Shown here: positions 38,132 through 47,502 of the stretch, in pieces
Layout: each line of letters opens with the position of its first letter
How positions within the stretch are numbered: position 1 is the first letter of the stretch
The notes under the pieces: model-generated
What the model was told of the DNA's origin: nothing
The model's input: only the letters and a program-made list of their open reading frames with translations
The model's database searches: none
DNA from: Hyphomicrobiales bacterium
GTDB lineage: Bacteria; Pseudomonadota; Alphaproteobacteria; Rhizobiales; Beijerinckiaceae
Length of the DNA: 64,000 nt
NCBI GenBank assembly: GCA_028290285.1
Contig: JAQGKD010000096.1
Coordinates: 62,001 to 126,000 of the forward strand
Reading direction: 5' to 3'
Program-made: the position numbers and the translations under genes

Positions 38132-38653
38132 ATGCTTTCAGCCATTGTCCTTGCAACAGATGCCAAGACCCCCCTCGCGGCCTCCGACGCGATCGTGCGC
38201 ACATTGTCGGCGCTCGTCCCTGCGGCCATCGAGGGTCTTTTGCGTGACGTTACGCTGGCTGGTCTGATGGGGGGCGAACTGCCTCACATCGCAGATCATG
38301 CGGGGTGCATGCTGATTGAAAGCGAAGATGCCCGGTCCGTGCTGCGCGAGGCGCTGGCAGCGGCACGAGGCCCGAATATCCTCGTCATCCGGGCAGGCAG
38401 GGCGCCCGAGGCCGGCTATATCGAGGAAATCGCGGATCTGCTCGCCGGCCGCGGCGCTGCCGAGCGCGGGGCGCTGCTGCGCGACAGGCCGGAGACGTTT
38501 CTTTCCCGCACCTTCCCCGGTCTCGCGCCGGTCGCGGGCGTTATTTCGACGCGCGAGGCATTGATGAAGCTCGGTGCGACGACGCTGGCCTCACTCGCGC
38601 GTCGTGCGAGTCCGTCCGTCACGCTGCGGGTGCGTGCACGCCGGGTCGATTGA
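38132..38653 (+). CDS. Glycosyltransferase-2-like protein, probably degenerate
   Basis: This 173-aa protein begins MLSAIVLATDAKTPLAASDAIV, similar to the first strand-helix of a GT2-like group found in Hyphomicrobiales, and contains a region near residue 80 (ARGPNILVIRAGRAPEAGYIEEI) like its central strand. No clear DxD metal motif is seen, and the protein is short for an active enzyme. It may be a catalytically dead or specialised relative. It diverges from the LexA-boxed radical SAM gene and ends two bases before the convergent moaB stop. Family membership is by resemblance only. Confidence 0.6.
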   Translation: MLSAIVLATDAKTPLAASDAIVRTLSALVPAAIEGLLRDVTLAGLMGGELPHIADHAGCMLIESEDARSVLREALAAARGPNILVIRAGRAPEAGYIEEIADLLAGRGAAERGALLRDRPETFLSRTFPGLAPVAGVISTREALMKLGATTLASLARRASPSVTLRVRARRVD

Positions 38654-38655
38654 AC

Positions 38656-39210
38656 TCAGCCGTTGGCCTTGCCGCGGCGCAGGTGCTCGTCGAGGCGGGG
38701 CATGATCTCTACGAAATTGCATGGCCTGTGACGGTAATCGAGTTGGCCCGCGAGAATGCCGTCCCACGCGTCCTTGCAGGCGCCAGGCGATCCCGGCAGC
38801 ACGAAAATATAGGTTGCGCCTGCGACACCGGCCGTCGCGCGAGACTGGATCGTGGAGGTCCCGATCTTGTCGTATGAGATGCGGTGGAAGACGGCGGAAA
38901 AGCCGTCCATCCGCTTCTCGAACATGGGCTCGATGGCCTCGGGCGTGACATCGCGGCCCGTGAAGCCGGTGCCGCCCGTGGTGATGATCGCATCCACCGA
39001 GGGATCGTCGATCCATGCCTGCACGGCCTTGCGGATCTCGGCGATCTCGTCATGCACGACGGCGCGGCCGGCGAGCCGGTGGCCGGCCGCCGTGAGCCGC
39101 CCCACAAGAGTGTCCCCGGAGCGGTCCTCCGCTACGGTGCGCGTATCCGATACCGTCAGCACGGCGATGCCGATCGGCACGAAGGTCAGCGTTTCGTCAA
39201 TTCCGGCCAT
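38656..39210 (-). CDS. moaB: Molybdenum cofactor biosynthesis protein B
   Basis: This 184-aa protein is of the MoaB/MogA family, which adenylates molybdopterin in the path to molybdenum cofactor. The conserved start is IGIAVLTVSDTRTVAEDRSGDTL (about residues 13-35), and the nucleotide site is DAIITTGGTGFTGRDVTPEAIEP (about 74-96). MVF-like SPGACKDAWDGI is seen near the end. Length is normal for the alphaproteobacterial form. It starts four bases after the stop of the zinc protease gene, so the two are co-transcribed. Other moa genes are not nearby. Confidence 0.95.
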   Translation of the reverse strand: MAGIDETLTFVPIGIAVLTVSDTRTVAEDRSGDTLVGRLTAAGHRLAGRAVVHDEIAEIRKAVQAWIDDPSVDAIITTGGTGFTGRDVTPEAIEPMFEKRMDGFSAVFHRISYDKIGTSTIQSRATAGVAGATYIFVLPGSPGACKDAWDGILAGQLDYRHRPCNFVEIMPRLDEHLRRGKANG

Positions 39211-39213
39211 GAC

Positions 39214-40122
39214 TTACCGCGCAAACGTGTTGCAGGCGTCAATCTGCCCGCCCTCGAGCCCGCGTTTCAGCCATTGAACGCGGTCCGCCGCCGAACCATG
39301 GGTGAAGCTGTCGGGCACGACGCCGCCGCGCGAGGCCTGCTGGAGGCGATCGTCGCCAATGGCCTGCGCGGTCGCGACAGCCTTCTCGATGTCGCCCTGT
39401 TCCAGGATCTTCCACTTGCGGTCGGCATTGGCCGCCCACACACCCGCCAGGCAATCGGCCATCAGCTCGATCCGCACTGAAATCCGGTTGCCGTCGGCGC
39501 GGCTGCCCGCCTCCTGCTGCGCGCGCTGGGCGCGCGAGAGAATGCCGAGCTGGTTCTCGACGTGATGGCCGATTTCATGTGCGATCACGTAGGCATAGGC
39601 GAAATCACCGCCGCCGCCGAAGCGCTTCTTCATGTCGTTGAAAAAGGAAGTGTCGAGATAGACCTTCTGGTCGGTCGGGCAATAGAACGGCCCCATCGCG
39701 GCCTGTGCGCGCCCGCAAGACGATTGGGTCTGTCCATCGAACAGCACGAGACGCGGCGCCTTGTATTGAATGTTCTTCTGCGCAGGAAGAATCTCGCTCC
39801 AGACGTCTTCCGTCTGGGCCACGATGGCAGAAACGAAGCGGCCGATCTGGTCGCTTGGAGGCGTCGCGCGGTTGGCCGTCTGGGGGCGGGAGGGCTCGAC
39901 ATAGCTCGAGCGATTGCCCCCGCCATTCACCATCTCGGCGCCGCTGATGAGGATGCGCGGATCGATGCCCAGCGCATAGCCGATCAGGCCAAGCACGATC
40001 ATCGTGCCGATGCCGAGGCCGCCTCCGCCGCCGGGCAGGGAAAATCCTCCTCCGCCGCCGCCTTCGCTGTCACCGCGACGGTCCTCGATATTGCCGGACT
40101 GGCGGAAATCTTCCCATCTCAT
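39214..40122 (-). CDS. Neutral zinc metallopeptidase (YpfJ/DUF2342-like family)
   Basis: This 302-aa protein is of the neutral zinc metallopeptidase family typified by YpfJ. It begins MRWEDFRQSGNIEDRRG, the usual start. A Gly-rich stretch and one TM helix (about residues 36-54) follow, so the catalytic part is outside the membrane. The zinc motif is HEIGHH at about 182-187 in VIAHEIGHHVENQLG. A Cys pair (SSCGRAQ ... FYCPTD) flanks a conserved stretch. The in vivo substrate is not known. It precedes moaB by three bases. Confidence 0.92.
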   Translation of the reverse strand: MRWEDFRQSGNIEDRRGDSEGGGGGGFSLPGGGGGLGIGTMIVLGLIGYALGIDPRILISGAEMVNGGGNRSSYVEPSRPQTANRATPPSDQIGRFVSAIVAQTEDVWSEILPAQKNIQYKAPRLVLFDGQTQSSCGRAQAAMGPFYCPTDQKVYLDTSFFNDMKKRFGGGGDFAYAYVIAHEIGHHVENQLGILSRAQRAQQEAGSRADGNRISVRIELMADCLAGVWAANADRKWKILEQGDIEKAVATAQAIGDDRLQQASRGGVVPDSFTHGSAADRVQWLKRGLEGGQIDACNTFAR

Positions 40123-40255
40123 CGCAGATCTCTCCTGCCGCGAAAATTGGCGTGGTGCTATCAGGCCCAGGCTGGGCTTTGCCCGATCGTGTCATATCAG
40201 GACGCGCGGGCCCCGAGTAGAGCCTAACGCAAAGCCGCGCGCTTGGTCCCAATGC

Positions 40256-41191
40256 TCAGCACAACCCTTTTTTGACGAGCGCCTTCTTCAGCCGCTGCAT
40301 GTCCTGCCAGGCGTAGCGCTTGTTCACGGGCGCCTTCAGAAGATAGGACGGATGGAACATGGACATGGCGGGGATGCGATGCGAGCCCCCGGCGGGCGTT
40401 TCCGTCTCGAATTCGAACCATTTGCCGTGCGCCCGGGTGATCGGTTCGCGCACGCCCAGGAGCGCCTGCGTCGCCACATCGCCGATGCACACAAGCAAGT
40501 CGGGCGCGACGAGCGCGATCTGGCGCTGGATGAAGGGCAGGCAGATCGAGACTTCGGGCGAATTGGGCGAGCGGTTGCCCGGCGGGCGCCACGGAACCAC
40601 GTTCGCCAGATAAACCTTGCTTCGGTCCAGCCCCACGGCAGCCAGCATACGATCGAGCAGTCGGCCGTCCGGTCCCACGAAAGGAAGTCCCTGCCGGTCT
40701 TCTTCCGCTCCGGGCGCGTCGCCCACCAGCATGATCTTCGCGCTCGCGTTGCCATCGGCGAAGACGAGGCGGCTCGCAGTGCGCTTCAGGGCGCAGCCGT
40801 CGAACCCGTCCATCGCCTCGCGCAGGGCATCGAGCGTCTGCGAGGCGGCGGCGAGTTCGCGCGCTTCCGCCAGCGCGTGCTCGGGAGAGACGGAGCCGCT
40901 GCCCGAGGCCGCGCGCACGGGGAGGGGTTCTGCCTGCGAGAGGCGCGGCGCGGTGCGGCCGGCTCGCGGCGCCGTGTCGGGCGAATTGGGGATCGCGGCT
41001 GCTGCGGGCCGCGCCTGAAGGGCCGCTTGCGCCTTTGCCGCGCCTTCGGCGAAATGGTCGCGCGGCGTGTCGCCCACCGCGACATCGACGCCCATATCGA
41101 CGTACCAGCGCAGAATCGCGGCGAGTTCAGCGTCGCTCACGGGGGTCGGCGATGGATCTTCGGACAGCATTCCCTTCTCTAACATCTTCAC
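40256..41191 (-). CDS. Uracil-DNA glycosylase, family-4-like, with one Fe-S cysteine replaced
   Basis: This 311-aa protein has the family 4 uracil-DNA glycosylase fold. Seen are motif [19 protein letters not shown] (about 156-173; family 4 usually has GE, here GD), [14 protein letters not shown] (about 197-210) and motif B MFHPSYLL. Fe-S cysteines are C133, C217 and C235, with C-x17-C spacing between the last two. The first cysteine of the CxxC pair is F130 (FDGC). So the 4Fe-4S cluster may be weak or absent. The GTG start at 41191, ATG 41185 and ATG 41170 are all possible. A long N-terminal extension (about 120 residues) is variable in the family. Confidence 0.85.
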   Translation of the reverse strand: MKMLEKGMLSEDPSPTPVSDAELAAILRWYVDMGVDVAVGDTPRDHFAEGAAKAQAALQARPAAAAIPNSPDTAPRAGRTAPRLSQAEPLPVRAASGSGSVSPEHALAEARELAAASQTLDALREAMDGFDGCALKRTASRLVFADGNASAKIMLVGDAPGAEEDRQGLPFVGPDGRLLDRMLAAVGLDRSKVYLANVVPWRPPGNRSPNSPEVSICLPFIQRQIALVAPDLLVCIGDVATQALLGVREPITRAHGKWFEFETETPAGGSHRIPAMSMFHPSYLLKAPVNKRYAWQDMQRLKKALVKKGLC

Positions 41192-41355
41192 GTCGGTTGC
41201 GTGAAGTTTCCTGCAAGCTACAAGGAGGGAAGCGGCCGATTGCAGAGCGGCGCGCCTTTGTTTAGACGTGAACGAACGCCTGTCTCGGCCCGCGACGCGT
41301 GTCGATCTGCGACATGACGCGCATGATGCAAGGCGCAGCGTTGAAGGAGTAGGGA

Positions 41356-43032
41356 ATGGCCGAGCCTGCCGAATTGCCGCCGCGCGAGGGCATGGATTTC
41401 GATGTCGTCGTGGTGGGCGCAGGCCCGGCCGGCCTGGCTGCCGCGATCCGCATCAAGCAGCTCGCGCCCGACACATCCGTCGTCGTTGTCGAAAAGGGCT
41501 CGGAGGTCGGCGCGCATATCCTTTCGGGCGCGGTCATCGACCCCATCGGCCTCGACCGGCTGCTGCCCGACTGGCGCGAAGATGCCGATCGCCCCCTGAA
41601 AACGGAAGTCAGCGAAGACCGTTTCTATCTGCTCGGCGCTTCGAGCGCGCTGAAGCTGCCCAACATCCTCATGCCGAAGTTGATGAACAACCACGGCAAT
41701 TTCGTGGGTTCGCTGGCCAATGTAGCGCGCTATCTGGGCGCCCGGGCCGAAGCTCTCGGCGTCGAGATCTATCCGGGCTTCGCAGCCGCCGAGATTCTTT
41801 ATGGCGAAAAGGGCGAGGTCGCCGGCGTCGCGACCGGCGACATGGGCGTCGCTCGCGACGGGCACCTCAAGGACGGTTTCACGCGCGGCATGGAGCTGCG
41901 CGGCAAATACACATTCTTCGCCGAGGGCGCGCGCGGCTCGCTGAGCAAGCTGCTCATCGCAAAATACGGCCTCGACAGCGATCGCGAGCCGCAGAAATAC
42001 GGCATCGGCCTGAAAGAGCTCTGGCAGATCGATCCGGCCAGACACAGGCCCGGTCTCGTTACGCATTCCTTCGGCTGGCCGCTCGATTCGAGCACCGGCG
42101 GCGGCTCGTTCCTTTATCATCTGGAAGACGGGCTCGTGTCCGTCGGCTTTGTGGTGCATCTGAACTACGAGAATCCGACGCTCTCGCCCTTCGATGAATT
42201 CCAGCGCTTCAAGACGCATCCGGCCATCGCGCCCACCTTCGAAGGCGGCAAGCGCATTTCCTATGGCGCGCGCGCTATCACGGAAGGCGGCTGGCAGTCT
42301 GTGCCCAAGCTCAGCTTCCCCGGCGGGGCATTGCTCGGCTACGCGGCGGGCTTCGTCAACGTGCCCCGCATCAAGGGATCGCACAACGCGATCCTCTCAG
42401 GCATGCTCGCCGCCGAACATGTGGTCTCGGCTCTCGCTGAAGGCCGGGCCAACGACGAGCTGGCGGGCTACGAGGCCGCATGGCGCGCGACCGACATCGG
42501 CCGCGATCTCTATGGGGTGCGCAACGTCAAGCCGATGTGGTCGAAGCTCGGCACCTATCTGGGCATAGCGCTCGGCGGCTTCGACATGTGGACGCACCAG
42601 CTCTTCGGGCGCTCGCTCTTCGGAACGCTGAAACATGGGCGTCCCGATTACGCGACGCTGAAGCCCATCTCGGACGTGACGCCCATCGTCTACCCGAAGC
42701 CCGACGGCAAGATCAGCTTCGACAAACTGTCCTCCGTGTTCCTCTCCAACACGAACCACGAGGAGGACCAGCCGGTTCATCTGAAGCTGAAGGATCCGAG
42801 CGTGCCGGTGCGCGAGAACCTTCCGCTCTACGGCGAGCCTGCGCGCCTTTATTGCCCGGCGGGCGTCTACGAGATCGTATATGCGGACGAGGTGGCGAAG
42901 ACCGATCCGCGCTTCGTCATCAACGCGCAGAACTGCGTGCACTGCAAGACATGCGACATCAAGGATCCCGCGCAAAACATCGTCTGGGTGACGCCGGAGG
43001 GCGGCGGCGGGCCGAACTATCCCAACATGTGA
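41356..43032 (+). CDS. etfD: Electron transfer flavoprotein-ubiquinone oxidoreductase
   Basis: This 558-aa membrane-bound flavoprotein passes electrons from ETF to ubiquinone, linking fatty acid and amino acid oxidation to respiration. The FAD motif is VVVGAGPAGLAAAIRIKQLA (about residues 17-36). The hydrophobic membrane-binding part lies in the middle (about 230-280, GWPLDSSTGGGSFLYHL). The 4Fe-4S cluster is held by cysteines in YCPAGVYE and NAQNCVHCKTCDIKDPAQNI near the C-terminus (about 500-545). It lies between a uracil-DNA glycosylase and an MFS gene, with no ETF subunits nearby. Confidence 0.97.
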   Translation: MAEPAELPPREGMDFDVVVVGAGPAGLAAAIRIKQLAPDTSVVVVEKGSEVGAHILSGAVIDPIGLDRLLPDWREDADRPLKTEVSEDRFYLLGASSALKLPNILMPKLMNNHGNFVGSLANVARYLGARAEALGVEIYPGFAAAEILYGEKGEVAGVATGDMGVARDGHLKDGFTRGMELRGKYTFFAEGARGSLSKLLIAKYGLDSDREPQKYGIGLKELWQIDPARHRPGLVTHSFGWPLDSSTGGGSFLYHLEDGLVSVGFVVHLNYENPTLSPFDEFQRFKTHPAIAPTFEGGKRISYGARAITEGGWQSVPKLSFPGGALLGYAAGFVNVPRIKGSHNAILSGMLAAEHVVSALAEGRANDELAGYEAAWRATDIGRDLYGVRNVKPMWSKLGTYLGIALGGFDMWTHQLFGRSLFGTLKHGRPDYATLKPISDVTPIVYPKPDGKISFDKLSSVFLSNTNHEEDQPVHLKLKDPSVPVRENLPLYGEPARLYCPAGVYEIVYADEVAKTDPRFVINAQNCVHCKTCDIKDPAQNIVWVTPEGGGGPNYPNM

Positions 43033-43041
43033 GCGGGCGCT

Positions 43042-44520
43042 CTAGCCGTCCCGGCTCGTTTGCAGCGGCACTTCCTCCATCATCAGCAGCCCGACCAGCG
43101 AGACGACCAGGCAGAGAGCGGCCACGATGAACAGGGTGCGGAACGCGCCGGCCAGCGCGGCGTGATCCTTCACGGCGGCGAGTGCGCGTGCGGCGTCGCC
43201 GGCACCCGGCGCGACGTGTTCGGGCAGGATATGCAGCACGATCACGCCAAACCCAGCGACGAGGATCGTGGTGAGAAGCCCTCGCCCGAACGACATCGCC
43301 CCCACGGCGGTGCCCAGCTGGTGCGGCGGCACGGCATTTTGCAGCGACACGGTGGTGACGGGTGCCACCGGCCCGAAGCTGAAGCCGAGGATTGCGAGCA
43401 CGATCTGCATTTCCAGCGTCCCCATCCCCGCGCTGTGCCACGCGAGCCAGAGCGTCGCGCCGATGCATACGACGAGGGAAATGAGGGGCGTGCGCTTGTA
43501 ATGGGTTACACGCGCGGTGATCTGCGCGGCCGCCAGCGCCCCGGCGTTGACTGCGACCATCACGATCATCAGCGCCAGCCCCGACTGCGAAGGCGACATG
43601 CCCGAGACCGTCTGCAGCCAGATCGGCAGGTAGATGTTGAGCCCGACAATGGCGCCCCAGCCGAAGGAATTGGCGAAGATCGCCGTGCGCACGACCTTGT
43701 TGGAGACAATGTCGAGCGGAATCAGGGGCTCGGGCGCACGCCGCAGGCGCCAGATGAATGCTGCCCACAGCACCAGGGACAGAGCGGACAGGCCAAGGAT
43801 CTCCGGCGAACTCCACGCCCACGTCTTGCCGCCCGCGTTCAGCACGAACATGAAGCTGGTGCTGGCAGCCACGATCAGCGCCGCGCCTGCGAGGTCGAGC
43901 TTGTGATAGCGGTGATTGCCCGGCAGCTTCCGGAGCAGTCGCGATGTGATGACGACGCCGAGCAGGCCCAGAGGGACGCCGAACCAGAAGATCGCGGTCC
44001 AGTGGATATATTGGGCGAAGAACCCGCCGAGCACCGGCCCCAGCGCCCCGGCCGTGATGTAGACGAGCGAGAAGTACGTGTAATAGCGCACCCGCTGCTT
44101 GGGGGGCGCGAGATCGCCCAGCACCGTCATGGGCACGGAGGTGAGCCCGCCAGCGGCGATCCCCTGCACTGCGCGCGCGAGTACCAGCATGGGCAGGTTC
44201 GGCGCGAAGGCGCAGGCGACGGAGCCCGCGATGAACACCCAAAGCGCGATCTGCATGGTCACGCGGCGGCCGTGGATATCGCTGAACTTGCCGAACAGCG
44301 GCGTCGCGGCGGTCGATGTCAGCAGGTAGGCGGTGATGATCCAGGACAGGTCGTCGCTGCTGCCGAGCGCCAGTCCGATCGTCGGCAGGGCGCTGGCCAC
44401 GATGGTCTGCGAGAGCGAGCCGAGAAACAGCGGCAGCAGCACGCCGAAGATGATGAGCAGGGTCTCGCGATGCGACAGGGGCGGCCGGTCCATGCTCGCA
44501 GCCGAATGCGTCGCAGTCAT
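43042..44520 (-). CDS. MFS drug/proton transporter, DHA2 (14-TM) family
   Basis: This 492-aa protein has about 14 hydrophobic helices and belongs to the DHA2/EmrB group of multidrug exporters. Motif A-like sequence is SDIHGRRVTM, with LSWIITAYLLTSTAATPLFG (about residues 53-72) typical of the group. The first helix is LIIFGVLLPLFLGSLSQTIV. No periplasmic adaptor (EmrA-like) gene is adjacent. It converges on the ETF-QO gene and diverges from the next MFS gene over 128 bases. The substrate is unknown. Confidence 0.9.
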   Translation of the reverse strand: MTATHSAASMDRPPLSHRETLLIIFGVLLPLFLGSLSQTIVASALPTIGLALGSSDDLSWIITAYLLTSTAATPLFGKFSDIHGRRVTMQIALWVFIAGSVACAFAPNLPMLVLARAVQGIAAGGLTSVPMTVLGDLAPPKQRVRYYTYFSLVYITAGALGPVLGGFFAQYIHWTAIFWFGVPLGLLGVVITSRLLRKLPGNHRYHKLDLAGAALIVAASTSFMFVLNAGGKTWAWSSPEILGLSALSLVLWAAFIWRLRRAPEPLIPLDIVSNKVVRTAIFANSFGWGAIVGLNIYLPIWLQTVSGMSPSQSGLALMIVMVAVNAGALAAAQITARVTHYKRTPLISLVVCIGATLWLAWHSAGMGTLEMQIVLAILGFSFGPVAPVTTVSLQNAVPPHQLGTAVGAMSFGRGLLTTILVAGFGVIVLHILPEHVAPGAGDAARALAAVKDHAALAGAFRTLFIVAALCLVVSLVGLLMMEEVPLQTSRDG

Positions 44521-44648
44521 TCCATCCCCTCTGTCTCGTGATTTTTAGTGGCAGCGCTGCGCCGTGCAGGGTATCGGTCGTTTCCGTACATGACCAGTGA
44601 GGAGCCCGACTCGCCCTCCCGGTCAAGCGCGAACCGGGGGGCAACGAA

Positions 44649-45899
44649 ATGGCCGTGAGCACAAGCGCGACGAACGAACCGGCGCAACGCAAGAAGCTGG
44701 CGCCAGAGATCGTCATCCTCGCGGCCTGCATGATCTCCATGCTGACGTTCGGCCCGCGCGCCGCCTCCGGCAATTTCCAGCTGCCGATCATGAGCGCCAA
44801 CGGCTGGGGCAGCGACACCTTTTCCTTCGCACTCGCCATGCAGAACCTGCTCTGGGGCATTGGCCAGCCCTTCGCTGGCGCACTCGCCGACCGGTTCGGC
44901 ACCATGCGGGTGCTCTGGGGCGGCGCTGTTCTCTACGCCGCCGGCCTCGTGCTGATGTCGGTCAGCGCGACGCCGCTGACCTTCTCGCTCTCGGCAGGCC
45001 TGCTGGTCGGCTTCGGCCTGTCCGGCTGCTCAATGTCGCTCGTCGTCGGCGCGCTCGCCAAGCTCGTTCCCGACAACAAGCGCGGCATGGCCTTCGGCCT
45101 GGTGACGGCGGCGGGCTCCTTCGGCCAGTTCCTCTTCTCGCCACTGTCGGGCGCCATGATCCAGTCGCTCGGCTGGCAGATGACGACCGTCCTGTTCGGC
45201 GTCCTGATGCTCTGCATCCTGCCGCTCTCCCTCGCCGTCGCCAGCGCGCCGATGAAGGCCGCCGTGGCCGGTGCCCCGAAGCAGCAGACGACGCGCGAGG
45301 CACTGGGGGAAGCTTTCGCGCATCGCTCCTATATTCTCGTCGTGCTCGGCTTCTTCACCTGCGGCTTCCAGCTCGCCTTCATCACCGTACATTTCCAGAA
45401 ATACGTGGTGGAAGCGGGTCTTTCGCCGCAAGTCGGCTATTGGGCCTTCGCGCTGGTCGGGCTCTTCAACATCGTGGGCTCGCTGAGCTCGGGCTACCTG
45501 TCCAACCGCATGCCGCGCCGCTGGATCCTGTCCTTCATCTATCTCTCGCGCGCGGTCGCGACATCGATCTTCATCCTGCTGCCGCCGACGGCCTTCACGG
45601 CCTATCTGTTCGGCGCGGTCTCGGGGCTTCTCTGGCTGTCCACGGTGCCGCCCACCTCGGCGATCATCGGCCAGATGTTCGGCACGCGCTATTTCGCGAT
45701 GCTCTACGGCTTCGCCTTCTTCTCGCATCAGGTCGGCGGCTTCCTGGGCGTGCTGCTCGGCGGCGTGCTGCGTGAGGCGACGGGCTCCTATGACATCGTC
45801 TGGTGGCTGTCGATCGCGCTCGGCATCGCGTCCGCGCTCATCAACCTGCCCATCGTCGAGAAGCCTGTTGTCCGAAAGGAGAGTGCGGTCACGGCTTGA
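44649..45899 (+). CDS. MFS transporter, monocarboxylate/oxalate-formate-like
   Basis: This 416-aa protein has 12 predicted helices of the MFS fold. Motifs include QPFAGALADRFGTMRVLWGG (about residues 79-98), GLVTAAGSFGQFLFSPLSGA (about 154-173) and RMPRRWILSFIYLSRAVAT in the second half, typical of the MCT/OFA subgroup that carries organic acids. It diverges from the DHA2 gene and lies just ahead of an AcuI-like reductase on the same strand (48 bases), which suggests a joint role in organic acid use, though this is inference. Substrate is not known. Confidence 0.88.
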   Translation: MAVSTSATNEPAQRKKLAPEIVILAACMISMLTFGPRAASGNFQLPIMSANGWGSDTFSFALAMQNLLWGIGQPFAGALADRFGTMRVLWGGAVLYAAGLVLMSVSATPLTFSLSAGLLVGFGLSGCSMSLVVGALAKLVPDNKRGMAFGLVTAAGSFGQFLFSPLSGAMIQSLGWQMTTVLFGVLMLCILPLSLAVASAPMKAAVAGAPKQQTTREALGEAFAHRSYILVVLGFFTCGFQLAFITVHFQKYVVEAGLSPQVGYWAFALVGLFNIVGSLSSGYLSNRMPRRWILSFIYLSRAVATSIFILLPPTAFTAYLFGAVSGLLWLSTVPPTSAIIGQMFGTRYFAMLYGFAFFSHQVGGFLGVLLGGVLREATGSYDIVWWLSIALGIASALINLPIVEKPVVRKESAVTA

Positions 45900-45947
45900 C
45901 GGAACGCGCGCCACGGCGAAATCTCTGCGGCCTTCGAGGAGATCACC

Positions 45948-46934
45948 ATGGCGAGTTTCAAGGCCGTTCGCATCGACAAGACCGACACCGGAAGCCAGGC
46001 CGCTTATGTCGATTTCGACGAGGCGGATCTGATGGAAGGCGATGTCACGCTGCGTGTCACCCATTCCACCGTGAACTACAAGGACGGCCTGGCGATCACT
46101 GGAAAGTCGCCGGTGGTGCGCCGCTTTCCGATGATCCCCGGCGTCGACCTCGCCGGTACCGTCGAGACTTCGGCGAACCCCGAGTTCAAGCCCGGCGATC
46201 AGGTGGTCCTGAACGGCTGGGGCGTGGGCGAAATGCACCTCGGCGGCTATGCACAGCGGGCGCGCGTCAAGGGTGATTGGCTCGTGCCGCTTCCCGCTGG
46301 GCTCACCCCCGCGCAGGCCATGGCAATCGGCACGGCGGGATATACGGCCATGCTGGCGCTGATGGCGCTGGAGAAGCACGGCATCACACCCGCCATGGGC
46401 CCCGCCATCGTGACGGGCGCGGCGGGCGGCGTCGGTTCGGTCGCTGTCGCGATCCTGAAACACGCGGGCTATCACGTGATCGCCTCGACCGGCCGTCCCG
46501 AGGAGGCGGATTACCTGCACGGGCTCGGTGCGGACGAGATCATGACCCGCCAGGATTTCGAAGGCCCCGTCCGCCCGCTCATGAAGGAGCGCTGGGCGGC
46601 CGGCATCGATTCCGTCGGCTCGCTCACGCTGGCTCATGTGCTGGCGCAGACCAGGGTGCGAGGCGCCATCGCCGCGTGCGGCCTGGCGCAGGGCATGGAT
46701 CTGCCGACCTCGGTCGCGCCCTTCATCCTGCGCGGCGTGTGCCTGCTCGGCGTCGAGAGCGTGACATGCCCGAAGCCCCTGCGTCTCGAAGCGTGGGCAC
46801 GGCTGGCTAAAGAGCTAGACAGGGCCAAGCTTGCCTCCATGACGACGACGATTCCCTTCGACCGGGTGATCGACGCCGCGCGCGACATCGTGCAGGGCAA
46901 GATCCGTGGGCGGTTCGTGGTGGAAATTCCTTGA
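45948..46934 (+). CDS. acuI: Acrylyl-CoA reductase-like MDR oxidoreductase (AcuI/YhdH)
   Basis: This 328-aa zinc-free MDR enzyme matches the AcuI/YhdH group, which reduces acryloyl-CoA to propionyl-CoA with NADPH in DMSP or 3-hydroxypropionate breakdown. Seen are NYKDGLAITGKSPVVRRFPM (about residues 44-63), IPGVDLAGTVE, and the Rossmann motif VTGAAGGVGSVAVAIL (about 155-170). It starts with ATG 45948 (MASFKAVRIDKTD) with GGAG upstream. It is followed by a Gre-like gene. The family is clear; AcuI versus YhdH naming is not. Confidence 0.88.
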   Translation: MASFKAVRIDKTDTGSQAAYVDFDEADLMEGDVTLRVTHSTVNYKDGLAITGKSPVVRRFPMIPGVDLAGTVETSANPEFKPGDQVVLNGWGVGEMHLGGYAQRARVKGDWLVPLPAGLTPAQAMAIGTAGYTAMLALMALEKHGITPAMGPAIVTGAAGGVGSVAVAILKHAGYHVIASTGRPEEADYLHGLGADEIMTRQDFEGPVRPLMKERWAAGIDSVGSLTLAHVLAQTRVRGAIAACGLAQGMDLPTSVAPFILRGVCLLGVESVTCPKPLRLEAWARLAKELDRAKLASMTTTIPFDRVIDAARDIVQGKIRGRFVVEIP

Positions 46935-46968
46935 CGGAACTCGCCTGTGGGCCGGGCGTTGCTTCTGC

Positions 46969-47433
46969 ATGAGCATCGCATTCATGAAAGAACCCGACGG
47001 CGAGGTCTTCGACGACCTTCCCGATCGGCCCGTAAGCCCGCATCGTAACCTCGTCACAGCCGAAGGCCTGGCGATGATCGATGCAGAGATCGCGCGTCTG
47101 CACGCGGAGATCACCCATGCCCAGGAAGCGGAGGACAAGTCCGCTACGGCCCGGGCGCAGAGGGAACTTCGCTATTGGCAGGCCCGCCGCGGCAGTGCCG
47201 AACTCGTGCCGCCCATGCCCGACAAGAGCCGGGTGCATTTCGGCAGCGCGGTGAAGATCCGCTACGAGGACGGGCGCGAAATGACGTTCCGCATCGTCGG
47301 CGAGGATGAAGCCGATCCCGCCAAGGGAACAATCTCCTACGTTTCGCCGATGGGCCGGGCGCTGACCTCGAAGGAAATCGGCGATGTCGTCACGGCGGGG
47401 CCGGGCGAGGTCGAGATCATCGGGATTTCGTAA
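46969..47433 (+). CDS. GreA/GreB-family transcript cleavage factor-like protein
   Basis: This 154-aa protein has the GreA/GreB layout: an N-terminal helical coiled-coil part (AEGLAMIDAEIARLHAEITHAQEAED-like, about residues 30-55) and a C-terminal FKBP-like domain (VHFGSAVKIRYEDGREMTFR, about 90-109, and SPMGRALTSKEIGD near 130). The start MSIAFMKEPDGE matches relatives in Hyphomicrobiales, so I chose ATG 46969 although ATG 46984 is possible. Such proteins are often shorter versions of GreA that bind RNA polymerase. A strong hairpin lies 36 bases downstream. Confidence 0.82.
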   Translation: MSIAFMKEPDGEVFDDLPDRPVSPHRNLVTAEGLAMIDAEIARLHAEITHAQEAEDKSATARAQRELRYWQARRGSAELVPPMPDKSRVHFGSAVKIRYEDGREMTFRIVGEDEADPAKGTISYVSPMGRALTSKEIGDVVTAGPGEVEIIGIS

Positions 47434-47469
47434 GGGCATAAATGTTCACGCCCGCGTTTCACTTGGAAG

Positions 47470-47497
47470 TCGGGGCGCGCTGTTATGCGCGCCCCGA
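47470..47497. terminator. Convergent terminator-like hairpin
   Basis: A perfect 11-bp stem TCGGGGCGCGC/GCGCGCCCCGA with a 6-base loop lies between the Gre-like gene stop and the convergent cupin gene stop. There is little T-run on either side, but the position suits a shared terminator. Confidence 0.6.
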
Positions 47498-47502
47498 TTC
47501 CA

